From positions 124,001-188,000 of the forward strand of contig JASWJB010000026.1 of NCBI GenBank assembly GCA_032433595.1: DNA of 64,000 nucleotides. The letters run 5' to 3'. The notes under the pieces were generated by a model. That model was given only the letters and a program-made list of their open reading frames with translations. It was not told the origin of the DNA and searched no databases. The stretch is from Conoideocrella luteorostrata. Lineage: Eukaryota; Ascomycota; Sordariomycetes; Hypocreales; Clavicipitaceae. Each line of letters opens with the position of its first letter. Position 1 is the stretch's first letter. Of this stretch, positions 1-11,869 are shown one piece after another. Position numbers and translations under genes: made by a program.

Positions 1-1891
1 GTGATAGCGCCAGTCACAGGGCTGCCATGTGGCACTTGCGGTTTCAAAAAGTCAAGAGAATTTATCCTACACTAGGCGAAGCAACCCATACTCTGTGGAA
101 AGAAACTGTGGTTTTTTGAGATGGGTGGTGGATTCGTTGTAAAGACAGTCCTTTACTAGGGGACAACAATAGCCGGGGTCCATTTCCTAGCTTTGAAAGC
201 TATTACTGTAGCAGTGTTGCATCGAATCAAGGGTGGTGGATTTGGGTACAGAGACGGACTTTGAAGGGCGATTCATCGAGCCAGACAGAGTCCGTTTCAA
301 AAACGCGTGCGAGTGACCCGTCAAGGTTTTGATATCACAGTCCGATGCTGCATACGGACGGCTGAGAATGTTGTAGCACAACACATGCGGTCGATACGGT
401 GAATACCCCGTAACTGTTGCCTTAGCCCATCCAAAATGTGGCGACAGAGATGGAGCTGACGCAAGGCGGGACGAGGTGGACCTCACATCCAACGCAAGGG
501 AGATGTGTTAGCTAAGGACCTAGAGACAGACTCATACTCGATCAGGTAGAAAAAGTAATATTTTACTATAATTGTGGCGTCAAGAGATGGTGTGGGGGCG
601 ACAACTTGCTTGGATAGTTGGGCAGGCCAACGAGTGAGGAGAGGACCGTACTTGTTACTTGTCACTTGCAGAGGCGTTTTAGCTCCGGGCGTGTGGTCTG
701 GTCTTGGCAGAAGCAACAATCGCAAGCCAACAAGCCACAACTTCATGCCCAGTTGACCACTGCGGATCCCAGGAAAAGCACCGTAGATGCAGGGTGAATC
801 TAGATGTCACGGGCAGTGATGCGGGGCAGGTCGTGCTGCCATCTGGTGTCTATGGTAGTTTCGGATGGCTGGTCTAGCTGGAAGGAAGGAAGTCTGGGGA
901 CGCGCCTGCCGCCAGTTGGGCAGTGAATAGCGGCAGGTGTCCTATCGAGCCCGCGCTTGCCATGGCCTCCGTCCTCCATGCTCCCCCTTCTAGTACCCCG
1001 CACCTAGCAGTATCACTCACTGAACGATGTTGGACGGAACAGGATCTACTCCGACAATATATCTGAATCCAACGAGCAAACATGCAACCTGCAATGTTGG
1101 CTCGGTCCGAGGAACGGACGTTGCGAACAGTACATCCTGTGACCCAATCACCACTCGGCGAATTAACGGATTCTGTTTCTGCCTATTTTCCCGTCCGGTT
1201 CGGTAAATTTCCGCGCCAAGGGTCGCATACGGAACCACGCAAACATTCGACAAGCAAAGTCTTCCTAAAGAAAGGGGAAGAATAAAAGAAAAAAAAAAAA
1301 GAGATGCAATGATGTGCTGTTGCCTGTAAAGTGTTGGAAAACATGAATGCCGAGACGAAATAAGCAACCACAGTGGCGGACAGTGTAGATGTCGAGAATT
1401 GTACAGAAAGGAACGTACTTGTCCCGAGCATTGGTTGCATTGTACAAAGTAACTCGCAATATTGTACGGAGCACACAGTACTGTGTCCAGCTTGGGTCTG
1501 GTTGTGCTTGTTGTTTACGATTCAATTGTTGATCCACCAACTGATAGCTCTTGTGGGGCTTGGCAAGACAGAGACTTGCATGGATAGCTGCAATTTTCTT
1601 TCTTCTGATGAGGCTAAGAGCACTCATCATAAACCAGCAAAGCAATTGCAAGCACACCACCAATCTTTGCAGGCGGATGCCATTGGTGTTTGGGACATCT
1701 ACCCACACATCAAAAGAATTGACGGCACCGTATTTGCCCTCCTTTTCATTAGTTTGTTTTGTTTCAAGTCCACCACCATTGACCGGCCTAGCCGTCCCGT
1801 TCTACGACTACTGCAGACTCTGCGGTCGTCACAGCCTAAACGCAGCACCACACCGTTTCCTGACAGAAGCAAAGCCATCGGCCAATTCATC
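1..1891. other. intergenic / IPI3 upstream region
   Basis: No reading frame here resembles a known protein and none shows consistent coding character. Short frames on both strands overlap each other. An A-rich tract lies near 1286-1302. The frame that enters IPI3 is open upstream from about 1373, but the residues before 1892 look non-conserved, so I treat them as leader. The region probably holds the IPI3 promoter and 5' UTR. Confidence 0.5.
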
Positions 1892-3282
1892 ATGTTGTCC
1901 GAAGAAGTATTCTCTTCCATTTCTGGACCTCCCATCGCTGCAAACACGGCAGTTTCCAAAGACGTCGGCATCTATCGCCACTCATGGACCCCATCATGGG
2001 CAGTCAGGTCGACTTTCAAGAAGAGCTCCGTGCCACCTCACTGTTTGGCTGTTAGTGATACGCACATCTTTGCCGCCCAGGACCAAAAGGCCCATGTTCA
2101 CGTTTATTCTCGTTTGCGCGGCAACCAAGAGGCACTGGTTGCTTTTCCTGAACGAATTCGTAGCCTAACACTTGCCGGCGATGTTCTGATCTTGGGCACG
2201 GCTGAAGGCCGTCTTATTCTTTGGGAGGTGAGTGCAAACTCCAATATTTCTCTGCTGTGAAACTCTGACGTTATACAATCAATATTCCTAACTTGTAAGG
2301 GTAGATTTGCACAGGCAGACAAGTAACCACCCCCCCCTGCCACGTTCAGGCCGTTACTTGTTTGGCGGTCACCTCCTATCACCTGCTTTCAGCGTCTGAG
2401 GACTCCAACATTCATGTTTGGTCTCTTGCACGACTTGTCGAATTTGGCGCGGAGGCAGGACAAGAGCCTGACCTGACGTTGTCCAATCATCGAGGTGCTA
2501 TCACTGATCTTGTCGTTGGCCCAAGTACCAATCCAGAAACAAGTCTCTGTGTCTCAACCAGCTCGGACAAGACTTGCATTTTGTGGAATTATCATTCAGG
2601 CCAGGTGCTACGGACTCTTCTCTTCCCATCGGTGCCTCTTTGTGCATCACTTGACGCTTCCGCTCGTGCTCTTTTCGCCTGTGCCGAAGACGGAGGGCTG
2701 TATCTTGTAGAACTGTTCGGTGATAAGCCCATACTTGGCTCTCGAAGTGCAGAGCTTGCTTCAATTGTTGTTCAAGTGAATGCGCCGTTAGGAGTGGCTG
2801 ATGCTGAGAATGGCCCTGCTACCTGCTTATCACTGAGCTATGACGGCACGTCGGTCTTGACTGGGCATACGAAGGGCAGGATTCTTCGCTGGAACCTTCT
2901 TGATAACTCCCACCCAGCAGAACTGGGAAACCTCAATGCATCGGTCACAAACATGATATCAGTTCCACAGCTATCATCGGATAAACCGTGCAAAGTCGTC
3001 AATGTAGTGAAACCGAATCAAAGCCAACGGCAGTATTCAATTACGACCCAGCTAGAGGGCGATATACAAGAAGGCACTAGATTCTGTCACAGCCTCCAGG
3101 CGACGGGGCTATCTGTTGATTGCTATGAGAATGCCACATCTTCATTTTTCGCTACTCACCCTGACAGTAAAGATGAGTCTAGTTTAAGGAAAGAAAATGA
3201 GGAGCTGACAGCCATCATCGAAGAACAGAAGGAGCTTCAAAAAGCCACACTTCAAGTTCACGATTCAGGCAAAAAATCATGA
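1892..3282 (+). CDS. IPI3: Pre-rRNA-processing WD40 protein Ipi3 (WDR18 family)
   Basis: Ipi3 is a WD40 subunit of the Rix1/Ipi1/Ipi3 complex, which acts with Rea1 in ITS2 processing and 60S pre-ribosome release in the nucleus. Two exons are seen: 1892-2227 and 2305-3282, with a 77-nt phase-0 intron (GTGAGT...TAG), giving 437 codons including the stop, a normal size. The N-terminus (MLSEEVFSS) is the family's usual start, which is why the longer open frame upstream was not used. WD-type blades are visible (SASEDSNIHVWSL near residue 140, TSSDKTCILWNYHSGQVL near 200, SVLTGHTKGRILRWNL near 310). The C-terminus is a charged helix (LRKENEELTAIIEEQKELQK) matching the family's C-terminal coiled coil. 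The last eight residues after it look atypical, and another frame stays open just downstream, so the extreme 3' end may be mis-framed or spliced. Confidence 0.88.
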
Positions 3283-4065
3283 AATGGAGGCTACCTACAA
3301 TGGGAATGTAATCTCCATCAACCTCGACTTATCCACCTGTCTTTCACAGCGGGTACATCGCCGACAAGAGATACCACGCACACCATGACGTTTATGCTAA
3401 AGGGAACACCCGAATGGAACATTCAACCGGCGCTTCCCTGAGATGATGAAGCTGGTTGATACGAGATGAACTGCAGGGTTGATACAGCATGCATTCCACC
3501 CCCTGCGCCACATGCATCGTGCGAAAGATATCACACCGGGGCATGACCGCTTCTATAAATATGTTGCGGCATTGAAAAATGATGCCATACACCGTGATCT
3601 TGCATTCAAGGAAACTAGATAGAGACACACCTTAGCCGGATGATTAGGAAAGTCATGGATAAGACCGGCATGATATCAGAGTATTGCAGCTGGGGCCTCT
3701 CAAAGCTCCTTGCATCGTTCAATTCACCTATCCGCTCTCCTGGGTGACTATATAATATGGAATACTCGGCGTTAATTAATTCTTTCCTAAAAACGGCACC
3801 GACAGCGGCCCGAAATATTCTATTATCGTTTGCTAACGGCCAATTCCAAGTAGTGGTGAGTGGAAGCGGTTGAGCGCCACCGCCGGCAACAGCGGCGTTT
3901 TCGCTGTCGGTGGTGGTCGGACTCGGACAATTCTCCACCCGAGCCAAGCGCATTCCCCAGAGCCAGAACATGATTGTCATTCACGTAAGCCTTAATTACC
4001 TCCAGTCTCCTGAGTTTGAGCTTGGTGATATCCCCTCCTCGTAAAATCAACCATCGCATCCAACT
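3283..4065. other. intergenic between IPI3 and ISD11
   Basis: About 0.8 kb with no supported gene. The first part probably contains the IPI3 3' UTR. A frame different from the annotated IPI3 end stays open for about 40 codons after 3272. The rest is likely the ISD11 promoter. Confidence 0.5.
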
Positions 4066-4095
4066 ATGTCGCTCGTTGGCAGTCTGAGAGGCGAC

Positions 4096-4771
4096 ATGCC
4101 CCAACAAGTTCGATCTCTGGTGAGTATTGAGAATTTTCCACACCACCGCCGCCCTTCTCCGAGCGTCGTTCGCGCTCGACGCCTTCGGTCGAAAGTCTTC
4201 ACCAACGGCCAGGCAGTGCCAAAACCCATGCGGGTTCTGCTCAAATGGGTCCCGCGAAGCTAACAAGCGGCGATACACAGTACCGCCAATTATTACGGCA
4301 AAGCGAACAATTCACAGCCTACAACTTCCGAGAATATGCGAAGCGACGAACAAGAGATGCCTTCCGAGAGAACATGTTGGTTCAAGACCCGCGCAAAGTG
4401 CAAGAACTCGTTCAGAAGGGATTGAAGGATCTACAAGTATTAAAGGTATGCTAGCAACGCGCTGTTTGTCTACTAGTTGCGCATTGTCCGACCATAAGCT
4501 GATCAAGCGACACAAATTTAGCGCCAAACTGTCATTGGACAATTCTACACGATGGATCGATTAGTTGTCGAAGCAGGGATTTCTGTACGTAGCCAGGACA
4601 ATTGTGATGGGAGTGCGCAATGATCGGAGTACCTGACATCTCTCCATAGGGCAAGGATAATGGTGGTGAGGGAGGTGTGGTTAGACAAAAGGAGCAAGGG
4701 TAAGCTGCGTCGAGGAACAATCGTCCCTTGTATATGTGCGGAATGGCTAATTCGAATGCAGCTGGAATTGA
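4096..4771 (+). CDS. ISD11: LYR-motif Fe-S biogenesis protein Isd11 (LYRM4)
   Basis: Isd11 is the small mitochondrial-matrix LYR protein that binds and stabilises the cysteine desulfurase Nfs1 for Fe-S cluster assembly. Five small exons rebuild it: 4096-4119, 4281-4445, 4522-4584, 4650-4699 and 4762-4771. All four introns are GT...AG (GTGAGT, GTATGC, GTACGT, GTAAGC). The LYR signature is created across the first splice junction (RSL|YRQLLRQ). It is followed by the family-diagnostic [18 protein letters not shown], then RQTVIGQFY and a short tail ending EQGWN. The product is about 103 residues, as expected. A second in-frame ATG at 4066 would add ten residues. The last exon carries only ten bases; without that splice the frame would stop at 4701-4703, two residues earlier. 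Confidence 0.88.
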
Positions 4772-5441
4772 ATCTCGCCTGGACCTGGCTGCGTCAGTAG
4801 GACCGAAGGAAGCATTGTATTGTTAGGCGAAAACACTGTACATTGAACATATAACATATGCCTTAGCTTGAGCGCATGATTTGGCTCTGCGCCGGAGGAA
4901 ATCGAGCTGTTATGGATGGTTAGACATGGAGGGGAGTTAAAATGGAAAAAAATCTCAACATGTTATTGATAAAGTTCATACTGCGACCGATCTGGGTTTG
5001 ATCATGTTGACTTAAAATATGGCCTCCAAAAGACTAATGACCGCAAAATGAATAAAAACAAAGCTCAAAATTGGATTCCCCAGTCGATTACATTCAAGGT
5101 GTTAAGCTATTACTACCGTCATTAAGCAATTAACAATATTATTCTCTATTGTCGTCTAATTTATTGTGTTTAGCCGCATGCATCGAAACTGCCGAGAGTG
5201 GAAAAAGCGAAGTGATTATGTCAGCACAATCCCAGCCTCGCAATTGGCCTTGTCGCGTTCGGTACGGTGCAACTATGCTCGTATTCCGTGCATCGATCAT
5301 CAGACGTGTCGGTCGGCGCATCGCATTATTTATTAGACGACTGCAATTTGCCCGAGAAAACATATTGTAGTTCACCCATAGTTTCCAGCACGCCAAGGCA
5401 CGCAGGAGCTGCTCTAGGGCAGTTCGTGTCAACAAGGCGCA
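4772..5441. other. intergenic between ISD11 and acidic-protein gene
   Basis: About 0.67 kb, AT-rich around 4840-5160. No gene is supported. It should contain the ISD11 3' UTR and the promoter of the next gene. Confidence 0.5.
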
Positions 5442-8334
5442 ATGGCTCCAGGAGTTCGTACCACTGCAACCCATATTCGTCGTCATCAATAGCTGACATA
5501 CTTCTTTGGACAGACAAGACGTGCCAACCGCGGCGGCTATGCCGAACATGATGACTTTGAAGGTCTGCACTTTTCAGCTGTTTGGTTCCAGCATATACTG
5601 ACTGTTCAACAGGTCTGCCCGTCCGACAATGGCGGCATGATTGGGTAAACGTTGCGCCGCCACAGCCCCAGGAGCTTCTTCAGCAGAACGACATCTGGGC
5701 AATTGAACTCATTCATGGCTTGCCAAAAGACGCTCCGCTGCTGGCACCCCACAGCCAAGAGCTCCTTCGAGCTGCCCGATCCGGACGACTGTATAAGCGA
5801 CCTGCCCCCGCTGAAGAAGAAGATGCAGAGGCCGAGGCCGCCCAAGCGGCAGAAAAGGCTGAAAAGAAGGAAGACAACAGTACTGCCCCGGGATTCTCGA
5901 TCAAGTTATGGAAGCAGATTCCTCGTAATAACGAGGGGTCGGGTGTGTCCCACTTGGCGAAGCGACGAAAAGGCACTGTCACGATAGCCAGCAAGACCAT
6001 TGAGGATAAGGTTGCAGCACCGACGGTCACAAGAGCGACTGTGCGGAGGACTGACGCAGCAGGCAACCCCTACACGGAGGAAGTAACATTGGCTGATGGT
6101 CACCAAGTTGTGGGCGAAATCATCTCAACCCGTGTTGAGGTTGCTCCAACTGCTCCCAATGGTTTTGTTGCTCCGCCGCCTCCTCCGAGACGCCGACCGA
6201 TGCCGCCGAAAAGAAAATCCAAGGGTGGCCCAGGGCGTGGGAAAAGGAAAATCAAGAATCCATTGCCGGGTGAAGGTGTGACAGCCGGTGTCGCTGGGGC
6301 TGCAAATGGCGCTGCAGGGGCTGTCCAAGTTGACGGACAGAGCGAGAATGTAGGAAGATTGCTGTATCAAAACTCACTTCTAGAAACTAATATTGGGAAT
6401 CACAGAGTACTTTGCAGGAGGGTAACGGCACCCCTAATCCGGACAGCGAAATCGCTGATGACGACGACGACGACGACGACGGCGACGGCGAAGACGGTGA
6501 AGAAGGCGATGATGACGATCAAGAAGATGGAGCCCAGCCGGGTGATGATGCTGATGACTCCAAGATTCAAGATGAGGAAATGACGGACGTCGTAGATGAA
6601 TCCAAACCCTCAACCCCAGGCAAGCTGGTAGTCGATGCCATGGATGGCATTACCACTCAGCCCGGGGTGGTACCCCTGAATCCTCTCACAATTGCGCCGC
6701 CTCTTGTTGGTCTTGCCACCAACTCGCCCAAGGCGGAAGGTAGCCCTCTGAAAAATGTCTTGATGCAGTCAAAATCACCTACTGAGCCTCAGGCACCGCC
6801 AGCTATACCAACTAATGCCGCAGATGTCACCCCAGTGCCTGCCGCTGCTCCTATTCCACCACCTGTTCTGGCAATAGAGTCGAGCGACATCATCGACGCA
6901 AGACCACCCAAGACAGAGTCTTTGATCGCCGAGCCGGCATCGACGGTTGCTGGCGATGAAAGAGCGGGACCAGGAGATGTTGATATTCCAATGGTAGAAG
7001 CAGCAGCGCCTGAGTCTGTACCTGAGGAACCATTCAAGATCGATGAACAGCCAGAACAGCCAGAAGCCGAAGAGGCGCGAAAGGTCTCACCGCCGATGGC
7101 CGGATCGCCTGATGAATTTCCCACAAGAGAGGAGGCTTTGCTACCGCCACCCCCTGAGCAAGTTGGAAATATCTCCAGTCCCAAGACAGATGATGGTCCA
7201 GATAGAGGCTCGGATCTTGACGACAAAAGTAGGAGCGGCCACCGTATGGACTCTGATTTGATTCCAGAGCGCCCCCCGTTCAATCCTCAAAACTCAGCCA
7301 TGACGGAAGACACGATTAAACCCGAGGACTCGGCATCAGTCAGGTTCCCATTCACGGAATCAGGCGCCCCCTCCGAAGTAGGCACCGGATCATTCATCGA
7401 AGAGACAAAGGATTCGGCCGCGGCTTCGGCGGAGCCGCCTGCAGAAGCACCTAAAGACCCGTCACCCGCTAAGGTGACTTCACCCAGTGCAGAAAGCAAA
7501 GCCAACACGCTTGCTCCCGCCGTGTCAGACCATGATGCCCACCAAATTGCCCCTGTCGAGGAGTCTGACCAGCCAAAAGTGCCTGCAGCCCCGAAGCAGG
7601 ATTCCCCGCTTGCGCTAGAGTCCTCAGCGACCGACGTTGGTCAGCCAGCCGAGACCCGAGCGACGCCTCTTGCCTTGGGACAAGATGAAGCAGTTCCTGA
7701 AGCTAAAGAGCCTACTCCACCCGAAGTACCTGAATTACCTAGCGATGAACCTGGGTCTGTCCCGGATGCTCCTCGGGAGGAACCTGTCGTAGAAAACCCG
7801 CGGCAAGAACCGCAAGCCCAGGCTGATGATGTACCTATGTTAGAGCCGGAATCTGCAGGAGAAGCCAAGGTGGAACCCACGCCGTACGTTCCAGACCAGC
7901 TGAACGAGGTGCCTAAAGAAGAACTGAAGGAGGAAATAATGGAAGCGCAAAAGGACGAGACATTGGAACAGCACAAGGACGAGCCAATAGAACCAGCCAG
8001 AGATGAACCTGAACCTGCGGAACACCCGAGAGACGAGCCGATGGCAGAGGCCAAGCCAATATTGGAGCCAGAAGCCCACCCGGAGCCAGTACCACAGCCA
8101 GCACTCTCTAACCTACTAGAAAAAGCACCGCCAGTGGAAGATGCGGCTCTTGGTCTAAGTCTGCACCCAATCTTGCCCCCTATCGTGCCTCCCGTTGAAT
8201 CTTCTGTCCAACCTCCCGTCCTCCCTCCGATGGAACCTTCTGTTGAAGCTCCAGTCATTCAACCCGAACCGATTGCAGAGGCTCAGTCCACAGAAGAGGA
8301 AGAGAAAAAAGAAGACCCGCCAGCCGATGCGTAG
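5442..8334 (+). CDS. Large acidic, Pro/Glu-rich nuclear-type protein, function unknown
   Basis: I do not recognise a named family. The proposed model has four exons: 5442-5453, 5514-5562, 5613-6349 and 6418-8334 (905 codons with stop). The 6350-6417 intron is well supported (GTAGGA...CAG, phase 0). The two 5' introns are inferred from frame continuity and CTGAC branch points before their acceptors. The first exon would encode only MAPG, and its donor (GTTCGT) is weak, as is the next (GTCTGC). The conserved-looking part is the N-terminal 250 residues: [37 protein letters not shown], then a basic stretch ([19 protein letters not shown]) that resembles a nuclear localisation signal. The remaining 640 residues are low-complexity: an Asp/Glu run near residues 275-300, then Pro/Glu/Ala-rich disorder. 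A nuclear chromatin-associated role is possible but is inference only. Confidence 0.72.
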
Positions 8335-8705
8335 GTCGTTTGGCTGCTGGCAGCAATCTTGTATGGCAGTGGACAGGATGTCATGTGCAGGTGGAATAAG
8401 GTTTGCGACAAGAGACTAGGGGGAATTCAAGTTGAAAGTTAATTTTTCTGTTCCTGTTATGCAGAAGGCGTTACATCTTTTCGGTGTTTGCCACACCATT
8501 TTTTATCGTATGAATTGACATGGGAAGGAAATGGAGACCGTGAACAAGGGGAGGATGAGGCATGACTGGAGTTTTCTTATGTTGTACAATAGAGCTCTGT
8601 ATATGCTATGACCATTTCTTGGCTCCAAACACCTGCAGTGCATTGTATGTCCCTTTTCCATACATATCCATGGCTTAAATCATCAAACGTCCTTCACATT
8701 AAAAC
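8335..8705. other. intergenic between convergent genes
   Basis: A 371-bp spacer between two genes facing each other. It presumably holds both 3' UTRs. Nothing else is visible. Confidence 0.6.
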
Positions 8706-9851
8706 TCATGACGCATTATCGGACTCTCCATCCACCGACTTCTTCAAATCCTCAAATAACCGCCCTCCCAGCCGTCCATTTTCCGTCTCCCCGTCCATCG
8801 CCGTCTCAACTTCTGCCGCTCTCGTCACCGCTTCCACGGCATTTTGGAGCCTCGCTATCCTCCCATTCATTTGGAGCCCCCTCGCGTGGGCATTACTCAG
8901 GCCCAACAAGCCCGCGCTTGTCAGCAGCAGCGCCATCAGAACCATTGCGCCAGACTGCGTCTGGTTGCCGCTAAACGCCGCGACGAGATACACAATCAGT
9001 TTGGCTGCTGCTTCTAGGTAGCTCTCCGAGATGGTCTGTTGGCGCAGCCACATCTGCGTTGTAACGGCTTGGATGTCGGACTTGAAGCCGCGGAGGACGA
9101 TTCGCGACCCGTTGCCCAAGTCGATGGCGTACTCACCGTGACTGTCGGGACGGCCGGGTGTCTTTGGGGGCAGGGCTGGTGCGCGCGATGGACGTGACCG
9201 CTGCTTTATGCTCCATATGTTGAAGATGCGGGATACCATCAGGGCTGCGATAAAGGCAAGCCCCCACCAATCTGCGAGGAGGATCATGAATGCCCCAGCT
9301 ATGATGGTGAGGATCGGAGAAGCCAAGTAAAAGACATGGGAGAGCCAGTCTATCTCAAGACGGTTTCGTTGGATCGGTAGCGCGGGAGGCTTCCTGTTTA
9401 TCCGAGTGAAGAAGTCGCTAAACATGCGTTTCAAATTCGTGATTTGCTCAGCAGGGTCTTTTGTGACGCCGACATTGAGAGTTAGCACGCCCTTCGTGTT
9501 GGCCTCTTGCCATATGCGCCGAATGTACTGCGCCATGGCGGTGTTGTTGATGGAGTACCTCGTCTCATCGCCATCTCCCGCTCCTGTGCCCTTGGGGGAT
9601 TGCAGAACAGCAGACAGGCCCGGTTCGAATTCCTGATCGAGCGCCTCGACGGCTTGTTGGTAGTGCAGGCCAGGAGCGAGGACGAAGGCATCGAGCCAGG
9701 AGGAGCCGCCGGTAATGACTGTTCGCTGGGCAACCGTGTTAAGGTCAGCCAGGGCAAGGAGGCCGGCTGCAGAGAGGGATAGCCTGGGGATGGGAGTGGA
9801 GGACCATGATGAGATTAAGGGTTTGGATCGTTGGAAGGTGGTTTCCGCCAT
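8706..9851 (-). CDS. Fungal membrane protein of unknown function
   Basis: A single uninterrupted 381-codon frame with an ATG start (MAETTFQRSKP). Two hydrophobic hairpins are visible: about residues 170-215 (VFYLASPILTIIAGAFMI, then WWGLAFIAALMVSRIFNIW) and about 285-325 (AAKLIVYLVAAFSG, then GAMVLMALLLTSAGLLGLS). This suggests roughly four transmembrane segments, with a soluble N-terminal half and a loop rich in Pro/Arg between them. The loop continues into GEYAIDLGNGSRIVLRGFKSD, which looks like a small beta domain. The C-terminus is charged. I recognise the pattern as a conserved uncharacterised ascomycete membrane protein but cannot assign a function. Codon use and G+C resemble the neighbouring core genes. 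It converges on the acidic-protein gene. Confidence 0.78.
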   Translation of the reverse strand: MAETTFQRSKPLISSWSSTPIPRLSLSAAGLLALADLNTVAQRTVITGGSSWLDAFVLAPGLHYQQAVEALDQEFEPGLSAVLQSPKGTGAGDGDETRYSINNTAMAQYIRRIWQEANTKGVLTLNVGVTKDPAEQITNLKRMFSDFFTRINRKPPALPIQRNRLEIDWLSHVFYLASPILTIIAGAFMILLADWWGLAFIAALMVSRIFNIWSIKQRSRPSRAPALPPKTPGRPDSHGEYAIDLGNGSRIVLRGFKSDIQAVTTQMWLRQQTISESYLEAAAKLIVYLVAAFSGNQTQSGAMVLMALLLTSAGLLGLSNAHARGLQMNGRIARLQNAVEAVTRAAEVETAMDGETENGRLGGRLFEDLKKSVDGESDNAS

Positions 9852-11869
9852 GGATGTTTGGTAATACTGAGGATAGTTATTAGGTTGGTGGGTGTCCGGT
9901 TGGCTTGTGGAGGATGCGTTGATCCTGTTGCTGAACCGGGTGTGTTTACATTTCTGATCTGCTTGAGACTTGGGAAATGGGCTGTTTTAAAGACGCGCAG
10001 AGGAGGCTATGAGATCTAGAATCTATAGAGTTTATGGTGTGGTAGTAGTTGTAGTTGTGGTACCATGTCGCATGGCGATGTGAGGCATGAGCAGTAAGGA
10101 GTATCATTCTGGAACGCGCAATATAAAGTTTCTACAGAAGGCAGCGAATTGAACGGGCGGCATCAACGGCAGAGCAGGTCACAGAAGAAACGCAAACACC
10201 ATGAGGGAACTATACGGGTAGTATCCGACCAGACCGCTCGGTAGGGGGACATCACTTGCTCGTACAAGTGCTAACCCGCGACGGGCTCACATGGTGATTT
10301 TGGGTGGAGGTTGACGGCAGCGCTGCGCGCGCCGTTGGGGGTCGTGACCTGGACTGCACGTCAGTTTTTAGTTTACTCCGTACAGTTGTGGCCATGGGGC
10401 GGGCTTGGCTGCAACGCCATGACGGCATTTGAGGGGCGGGTGTGAGTGAGACACTTGTGACTTGACTTGGATCGCGGGTTTGGGTGAACACGTACGGAGT
10501 ATGCGGCAACTGGTACGCAGTGCGTTCTAACGGGGAAGGAGCTAGACCTTGATAACTCCGTTGAACAATGAGACGGCTAGTTAGTTTCTCACGAAACATG
10601 AAAGGCTGATGTTCGGAATATCCGGGATCTAGAATCCAGAATCCAGCATCCAGCTGGGGACGGGTCAAAGCCAGAGGTGTTTCTACATACCCAGCAGTGC
10701 AGATCTTGGCGTCGCGGAAATGGAAAGAAATGTCTCCCAGGATGGATGATACCCGCATGATTGATTGGCAAAGCATGGAACCCGTCTTGGTCTGCTGCTT
10801 GCGGGTTGTTCATCGGAAGAAATCGTGGTGCATCGTGAGCCTCAACAAGCCGAGATTGCTTATTTCTCCAGCTGTATGTCCATTTGAGGCTGTCGTTGAC
10901 TGTATCCATGAAATCGGCAGTCTATAAGTCTCGCCGCAGCCAGCACGGGATCCCGAGAAGCATATAGGTTTGTTTGGTCGGACTGGTTCGCTCCTCTCTC
11001 AGAGTGTAGTCCGACCGTCTCACACTTCCATTTGTCCCTCATTCGCTTGCTGTTGGTGTTACAGTCCGTAGACAGCCGGCAACACGTCGTTGTCTATCAT
11101 GGATCACTTGTGCAGAGACACCATTGCCGAACCCTGTCACGCGCTTGCCGTTGACATCTGCCAGCCTGTGCTACACTAGGAAAATATGCCGCGTACTGAT
11201 GATGTGATTTCGGCCTGTGCCGGACTAGTCACGGTCGGAACGGAACCATATATAGACGATGTTGATGTGGACCATGCTGGGTTGGTTGGGACCAAGTTGG
11301 GTATGCGCACTCTACGACGGAGGATATGGACGCCACGATCATAGGCTACCGACAGATGCGATTAAGGTATGGTTAAGTGTTTCTTGGATGTGCCGCAGAT
11401 CAACATATGGAACAAGAGTAGGCATGAAGCATCATCGGCAAAGATTCAAGACACAGTTCAGTTGACTTGGTTTAAGTCGTTTTGGTTTAAATCCATTTTG
11501 ACCTTTTGGCGCGCAGGCTGCTAATTGAATTGCCATTTTCTAGCAGGGACCGACCATCTGCGATGGCTGACGGTATATCCAGTATTTCTGGTATTCACCG
11601 TAGAGTAACCACACGGTTATTTTCATTGTCTCATGCGCTGTGTTTTTATTTCCATTATTGATAACGAACCTAACTCCTCCCATCCGTTGACTACTTCATT
11701 AATTTCAGATCGTCGAGGGATGAAAGAAAGATGATGAGTCAGCGAACCCTGCTACAATGCGGAGAATGCGAACCCCACCCACAGCAGCGTGTCGCTACAG
11801 CCCCCGTAGCTCCATCCAGCGTCGTAGCTTCAAGCACCACATTGCTGCTCAAGCTCTGCATCCCTCGAC
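9852..11869. other. intergenic, EMC1 upstream region
   Basis: About 2 kb between divergently transcribed genes. Frames of up to 174 codons (10252-10776, minus) look like chance ORFs without protein-like composition. Small features: a short repeat of the form ATCCAGA near 10628-10656, and TACTCCGTA-like words near 10372-10382 and 10491-10500 that recur elsewhere in the window. No gene is supported. Confidence 0.5.

Noticed and set aside
1373..1891. Upstream in-frame extension of IPI3 (about 170 residues)
   Set aside because: The sequence is open but not protein-like, and the family normally starts at the MLSEE-type Met at 1892.
6789..8258. Long minus-strand frames opposite the acidic-protein gene
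   Set aside because: They are Ser/Gly-rich mirror images of the Pro/Glu-rich coding strand, the usual shadow of low-complexity coding DNA.
10252..10776. 174-codon minus-strand frame
   Set aside because: No domain, atypical composition, overlapping competing frames, and no splice partner.
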